Shown: one piece after another, positions 33,350-37,210 of the stretch | Layout: every line of letters starts with the position of its first letter | How positions within the stretch are numbered: position 1 is the stretch's first letter | Assembly (NCBI GenBank): GCA_003670915.1 | Contig: QWQH01000130.1 | Span: 1-37,210 of the forward strand | Source of the DNA: Planctomycetota bacterium | Lineage (GTDB): Bacteria > Planctomycetota > Planctomycetia > Pirellulales > UBA1268 | Direction: 5' to 3' | Length of the DNA: 37,210 nt | Program-made: the position numbers and the translations under genes | The notes under the pieces: model-generated | Database searches by the model: none | Seen by the model: only the letters and a program-made list of their open reading frames with translations | Told to the model about the DNA's origin: nothing

Positions 33350-33940
33350 TCAATACCCGGGGTAGTAGTACGCCGAACGCACGGGACGGTAGGCCCCGAA
33401 CAGGCCTCGTCGGTAGATCTGCGTTGGGGCGTAATAGGCTGTCACCGGGGCGGAAGAATAAACCGGCGTTGCATAGCTGGGCGCATAATAAGCAGGAGCC
33501 GGTGCGTAGTAGGCTGTAGTCGGAGCATAGTAGGCAGTGACCGGCGCATAGTAGGCCGTCATCGCAGTGGGCTGCGGAGGTGCGTAATAGGTTGTCACAG
33601 CGTTCGAACTCGATGGCACCATCGCTGCAATCGGCATGGGGGCGACTGGCATCGGCATGGCTTCCATCATGGGCGGCGAGAACGCCGTCACGGCTGCGTA
33701 ATTCCCAGCGGGCGTGTAGTTGGCGACGTACGGGCCAGCGGCTGGAGCAAACATTGGCACCACTGGCCGGTAGACAACCGTTTGGGCATCTGCCACAGAC
33801 ATGCACCCGAATGCAGAAGCGATCCAAGCAACAACAGTGATGCACGAGGTGGCGCAAGAGAGGTTCGCGCCAGCGAGCTGCGCCTTTTGGAAACGGTTCA
33901 ACTCATAGCCACAGAAGTGAAATGAGTGCGAAGTGTTCAT
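33350..33940 (-). CDS. Secreted tyrosine-rich repeat protein (YYAP repeats)
   Basis: 196 residues from ATG 33940, preceded by CACGGGAATCCC; the track's longer 34183 frame is rejected. A signal-like hydrophobic segment (SCITVVAWIASAFGCMSVADAQ) is followed by a Pro/Met/Ala-rich part (PMPVAPMPIAAMVP). Then come five or more units around T-A-Y-Y-A-P, about seven residues each, and the end is SAYYYPGY. It has no catalytic motif and is low in charge. Such Tyr/Pro repeats suggest an extracellular structural or adhesive material, or a matrix protein cross-linked through Tyr. A lipobox (SAFGC) within the signal region is another possibility. It is divergent from the Aas-like gene. Not a known named family to me. 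Confidence 0.65.
   Translation of the reverse strand: MNTSHSFHFCGYELNRFQKAQLAGANLSCATSCITVVAWIASAFGCMSVADAQTVVYRPVVPMFAPAAGPYVANYTPAGNYAAVTAFSPPMMEAMPMPVAPMPIAAMVPSSSNAVTTYYAPPQPTAMTAYYAPVTAYYAPTTAYYAPAPAYYAPSYATPVYSSAPVTAYYAPTQIYRRGLFGAYRPVRSAYYYPGY
33395..33600. repeat. Tandem repeat array encoding Y-Y-A-P units
   Basis: Imperfect units of about 21 bases around GCGTAGTAGGC/GCATAGTAGGC (plus strand), reading as TAYYAPV-type heptads on the minus strand. Borders are approximate. Confidence 0.6.
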
Positions 33941-34142
33941 GGGATTCCCGTGTGTTGAGGACTGTGTTGAGAACGGCCTTGCATCGAGCAGACCGATCCA
34001 TGGAGAATACGTCCAACCGGCCCGTCCTGCAAACCGCCCGCAAAGTTCAACATTGCAGCGGTGAAGATGGGTAAAGCGTATCGGGCTGGGAGCCCTTTTC
34101 TCGGGTTGATTGCGTATTTTTTGAAGCAGACAGTTGGAAACC
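33941..34142. other. Divergent spacer between the YYAP protein and the Aas-like gene
   Basis: About 200 bases that should carry two divergent promoters. I see no strong consensus boxes. A short hairpin GGGCT-ggg-AGCCC followed by TTTT lies at 34083-34099 on the plus strand, in the leader of the Aas-like gene. Confidence 0.3.
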
Positions 34143-37100
34143 ATGTCCATGCAGCAGACCCCCTCAGGCCACAAACAAGACACTCAAAACACTGAACAAC
34201 AAGAGCAGAGACGCGATGCAAGGGCGGGCTCGGGATTCAATGCCCTTGTGGCACTCCGGGTGCTCACGGTTGTCAACGACAACGTTTTGCGATGGCTGGC
34301 GATCGGTCTCGGAAAGCAGGCAGTAACTGGCGGGCAGGTGGCGGTGGTGCTGACGGTTGGCACCGCAGGGTTTGTCCTGCCGTTTGTACTCCTGGCATGG
34401 CTGGCTGGCTATTTAGCCGACCGCTACCCTAAGCGATCGGTGATCATGTGGTGCAAATTCGCAGAGATCCTGATTGCGGCTGCGGCTGCCGCTGCCGTGG
34501 CATGGGGCGTGCGGTCGGGCGACTCGTTCATTGGCCTCCCCGCTGGACTCTGGCTGCTCTTGGGCACTGTGGTGGTGATCGGTTGTCAGGCTGCGCTGTT
34601 GGCACCGAGCGTCATTGGCACGATCCCGGAAATAGTGCCAGCCAACAAACTGTCGCACGCCAACGGAATTTTTGCGATGGCAACGCTTGCCGCGACGCTG
34701 GTGGGCATGGCCGGCGGCAACTGGCTAGCCGATTCCACGCCCGTGCCAGGCAGCGATAGCGTGGTGCGCTCGGCTGCCATGGTGGCTCACGCCGTGCCTG
34801 CCGCCGTTGCATTGATCGGGCTGGCTGTCGCTGGTTGGATCGCCGCATGGATGCTCGTGCCGCGAGTGGCTGCCGCCCCGACCATGCGGCCTCCATGGAA
34901 TGCCATGGCTCGCACGGGAGCGGATCTGGCGGATCTTTTTCGCAGAAGGGAATTATCGGCAACCGCCGCTGGAATCGTTTTTTTCTGGGCTTTGGGCGCA
35001 GTGGCACAGCTCAACGTGGATCAGTTTGCGAGCGAAGGAGGCGCCACCTCGCAGAGCCAGATTGTGCCGCTCTTGCTTTCCTTGGTCCTCGGCATCGGCC
35101 TTGGCAGTGTCTGCGCCGGTAGGCTTTCGCCGCGAGGAGTGAACCGAGGGTTGGTGCCGATTGGTGCGATCGTGATGGCAGTGGCGTCAGTGTGCCTGGC
35201 GTACTCGCCGCAGCCGATCTTTTTACCGGACGGGTCCTATGGATTGGCTTGGTGGTTCGCGGCAGTTGCGTTGAGTCTCTTGGGCTTTGGCGCGGGCGTG
35301 TTTGATGTGCCGCTGGAGGCCTATTTTCAGGAGCAGAGCCCCGCGGCCCGACGCGGTTCGCTGCTGGCAGTCACAAACCTACTCACGTTTGCAGGCATCT
35401 TCGTCGCATCGCTGCTCTATGGCCTGCTCCGCAGCCCACTTGCCGCGGCAGTTCCTGGCGTGGAGGCCGCACCGCTCCTTTCAGCCCGCAGCATTTTTGG
35501 AATTTTTGGTGGGATGGCTTTTGCAGCCGCGGCCGTTGCCGTGTACGCGGCCCCCCGTGCATCGCTGCGTATGCTCGTGGCATCGCTGGTCGGCTTGCTC
35601 TACCGTTTTCGCGTGAAGCACGCTGATCTTATGCCCGCCACAGGGCCCGTTGTGGTGGTAGCCAATCATCTCTCTTGGTTGGACGGCTTCATTGTTGTGC
35701 TGGCTGGCCTGAGGCCGATTCGGCTGGTCGTCTACGCGCCGAACATTCAGGGCAAATTCATGCGGATGTTGGCTGACCAATGGAGGTTTATTCTCTTTGA
35801 TCCCCGTCCAAAATCGATCGGCACAGCGATGAAGACGATTCAGTCGGGGCTGGCCAACGGCGATGCTGTGGGGATTTTTTCCGAGGGAGGCATTTCTCGC
35901 ACCGGCCAGATTCTGGGTTTCAAACGCGGGCTGGAGTGGATTCTCCAGCGAGTCGAGTCGCCCATTGTACCGTTGCACATCGACGGCATGTGGGGGAGCC
36001 TGCTCTCGTTTTCGGAGGGGCGTTACTTTACAAAATGGCCTCGGGGATTACGTCGGCCGCTGACCCTCACGTTTGGTTCTCCTTTGCCCATAGGCACATC
36101 CGGTCACGCAGCCCGGCTGGCCATACAAGAACTCACGGCGGTGGCCGTACGCGAGCGTTTGCGTCAATCGCGTTCTGCTGACCGAGAACTCATGGCGTGG
36201 CTGCGTCGGTTTCGTAACGATGTCGTCGCGATCTGTGCCGATGGATCACGCCACACCGGAGCCGATGTGCTCAAGGGACTGGAGCGGGCCAACGCGAAGG
36301 CTCTTTTTCAAAACGGCAGCCACGCAGCGGCTCCCGGCGGTCTGTTGGCGGCCTGTTCGGCCCTGCTCGCGGGAGAGCCTTTGGACCTTGCAACCGGGCT
36401 GCGAGCGAGCACGCCAGAACTCTCGCGGCGGCACCGCACTCGGCAGCTGATTGCCATCGATAGCGCACGCTCTCAAGGCCTTGACTGGGCCGCACTGGCG
36501 GCTGGTGCGGAGGCTTTTGATGGGGCCTGTTTGGTGCGGCGGGACGACCGGTTGCTTACGTCGCTTGAGCCGGGCGACCCGCTCTTCGTCCAGTTGGGGC
36601 TCTACGGAGGGGCCTTGCTTGGGATCCGCGCCGTTGTGGCCGACCGCGCACGTTCCACGCAGTTGCTTGCCGAAGTGATCGCCAACGAGGGCATTACCAT
36701 CTGGGTGGCACGAGCCGAGCAGGTGCGGGCCATGGCGTTCGAGCGGGTGCGGCCAGCGCAGACACTCCAAGCCGTGGTGATGCCGTTGGATGATTGTGCG
36801 CAGCTCAGTGGCACACAACAGGTAGCAAACGAGTTTCGCGAGGCCTTTGGCATTGAGCCCGTCGTGGCTTTTGCACCACGTGGCACAGGCGGGCTTGTGG
36901 CGATGAACACCCCACCTGCCCGTGCCGTTGCCGATCACGAGATCGTATTCAAACGCGACACAGTCGGGCGGGTGATCAATGGAGTCGTTGTCTGGCCTCA
37001 GGCATCAATGCGGGAGAAGCTCGGCCGGCCATCGCTTGCTTCGCGTGGGATTTTGGCGGAGGAGTCGGGCACGCTCGCGATCGGTGCAACCCTTGCCTTG

Positions 37101-37202
37101 CCCTTCGAGCAGTCGCAGGATGATTCTCCGGCCGCATGCCTTCTTGACACCGCTTTTGATGTCGATAAGGATGGTTTTCTCGTGCCAGCTTTGGAGCGTT
37201 GA
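34143..37202 (+). CDS. LplT-PlsC-AMP-binding fusion (Aas-like) with degenerate adenylation domain
   Basis: About 1019 residues from ATG 34143. Residues 1 to about 480 are an MFS transporter of the LplT type (NALVALRVLTVVNDNVLRWL, AGYLADRYPKRSVIMWCKFAEI, FDVPLEAYFQEQSPAARRGSLLAVTN). Residues about 490-680 are a PlsC acyltransferase with VVVVANHLSWLDG (HX4D, His about 509) and IFSEGGIS (the EG..S motif). The remaining 340 resemble an AMP-binding acyl-ACP synthetase in order and local pattern (EFREAFGIEPVVAFAPRGTGGLVAMNTP, DTVGRVINGVVV, DVDKDGFLV). However, the P-loop (T-S-G-T/S-x-G-x-P-K) is absent, the 'YGaTEt' motif has become FAPRG, and the mobile C-terminal subdomain is missing. Full-length fusions of this family are usually above 1100 residues. 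It probably flips lysophospholipid and re-acylates it, with the last domain no longer an active synthetase. Confidence 0.85.
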   Translation: MSMQQTPSGHKQDTQNTEQQEQRRDARAGSGFNALVALRVLTVVNDNVLRWLAIGLGKQAVTGGQVAVVLTVGTAGFVLPFVLLAWLAGYLADRYPKRSVIMWCKFAEILIAAAAAAAVAWGVRSGDSFIGLPAGLWLLLGTVVVIGCQAALLAPSVIGTIPEIVPANKLSHANGIFAMATLAATLVGMAGGNWLADSTPVPGSDSVVRSAAMVAHAVPAAVALIGLAVAGWIAAWMLVPRVAAAPTMRPPWNAMARTGADLADLFRRRELSATAAGIVFFWALGAVAQLNVDQFASEGGATSQSQIVPLLLSLVLGIGLGSVCAGRLSPRGVNRGLVPIGAIVMAVASVCLAYSPQPIFLPDGSYGLAWWFAAVALSLLGFGAGVFDVPLEAYFQEQSPAARRGSLLAVTNLLTFAGIFVASLLYGLLRSPLAAAVPGVEAAPLLSARSIFGIFGGMAFAAAAVAVYAAPRASLRMLVASLVGLLYRFRVKHADLMPATGPVVVVANHLSWLDGFIVVLAGLRPIRLVVYAPNIQGKFMRMLADQWRFILFDPRPKSIGTAMKTIQSGLANGDAVGIFSEGGISRTGQILGFKRGLEWILQRVESPIVPLHIDGMWGSLLSFSEGRYFTKWPRGLRRPLTLTFGSPLPIGTSGHAARLAIQELTAVAVRERLRQSRSADRELMAWLRRFRNDVVAICADGSRHTGADVLKGLERANAKALFQNGSHAAAPGGLLAACSALLAGEPLDLATGLRASTPELSRRHRTRQLIAIDSARSQGLDWAALAAGAEAFDGACLVRRDDRLLTSLEPGDPLFVQLGLYGGALLGIRAVVADRARSTQLLAEVIANEGITIWVARAEQVRAMAFERVRPAQTLQAVVMPLDDCAQLSGTQQVANEFREAFGIEPVVAFAPRGTGGLVAMNTPPARAVADHEIVFKRDTVGRVINGVVVWPQASMREKLGRPSLASRGILAEESGTLAIGATLALPFEQSQDDSPAACLLDTAFDVDKDGFLVPALER

Positions 37203-37210
37203 GAAGCCCG

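Noticed and set aside
1-37210. Mobile elements, CRISPR arrays, tRNA or rRNA genes
   Set aside because: No transposase, integrase, regularly spaced repeats or cloverleaf-like sequence was seen on either strand.

Overview
The window looks like the chromosome of a planctomycete, probably Pirellulales-like. This is inferred from the mix of genes: planctomycete-style secreted lipoproteins without wider relatives, a DUF11 envelope protein, a tyrosine-rich secreted repeat protein, a C30-type carotenoid cluster, and many starts without a strong Shine-Dalgarno sequence. I saw no plasmid, phage, transposon, CRISPR, rRNA or tRNA signal. The region is densely coding, and convergent neighbours are often only 6-30 bases apart.

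Layout. 1-3.3 kb: the end of a YdjM-like membrane protein, a His-rich ZIP metal transporter, a small four-helix membrane protein and pdxA. 3.3-8.1 kb: a LolA-like lipoprotein gene on the minus strand, then a tightly coupled plus-strand set of three exported proteins. The first two share a homologous domain and the third ends in a DUF11 domain. 8.4-10.8 kb: a TlpA-type thioredoxin protein coupled to a class I/II aminotransferase. 10.9-12.5 kb (minus): a small SHOCT-type membrane protein and clpX. 12.7-17.5 kb (plus): a secreted protein with an internal duplication, then holA and purB with overlapping ends. 17.6-22.3 kb (minus): flhA, fliA and flgM (flagellar export and the sigma-28/anti-sigma pair), an unresolved 430-base gap, and a Fur-family regulator. 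22.5-24.5 kb (plus): a PsbP/DcrB-like protein and a TerC-family membrane protein with a structured leader.

24.6-33.2 kb is one uninterrupted minus-strand run of six genes: crtN-like, crtP-like, a PlsC-type acyltransferase, a CrtQ-like family 2 glycosyltransferase, mnmG and a family 4 glycosyltransferase. The first four reproduce the enzymatic logic of staphyloxanthin synthesis: desaturate a C30 backbone, oxidise its end, glycosylate, acylate. No dehydrosqualene synthase (crtM) is present, so the C30 precursor would have to come from elsewhere, possibly squalene. A sigma-70-like promoter lies just upstream. 33.3-37.2 kb holds the tyrosine-rich secreted protein and, divergently, a large LplT-PlsC-AMP-binding fusion whose adenylation domain has lost its recognisable catalytic motifs.

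The points most worth a second look are the three-gene envelope operon with its new paired domain, the crt-mnmG-glycosyltransferase operon, the degenerate Aas-like fusion, and the duplicated Ig-like secreted protein next to holA.
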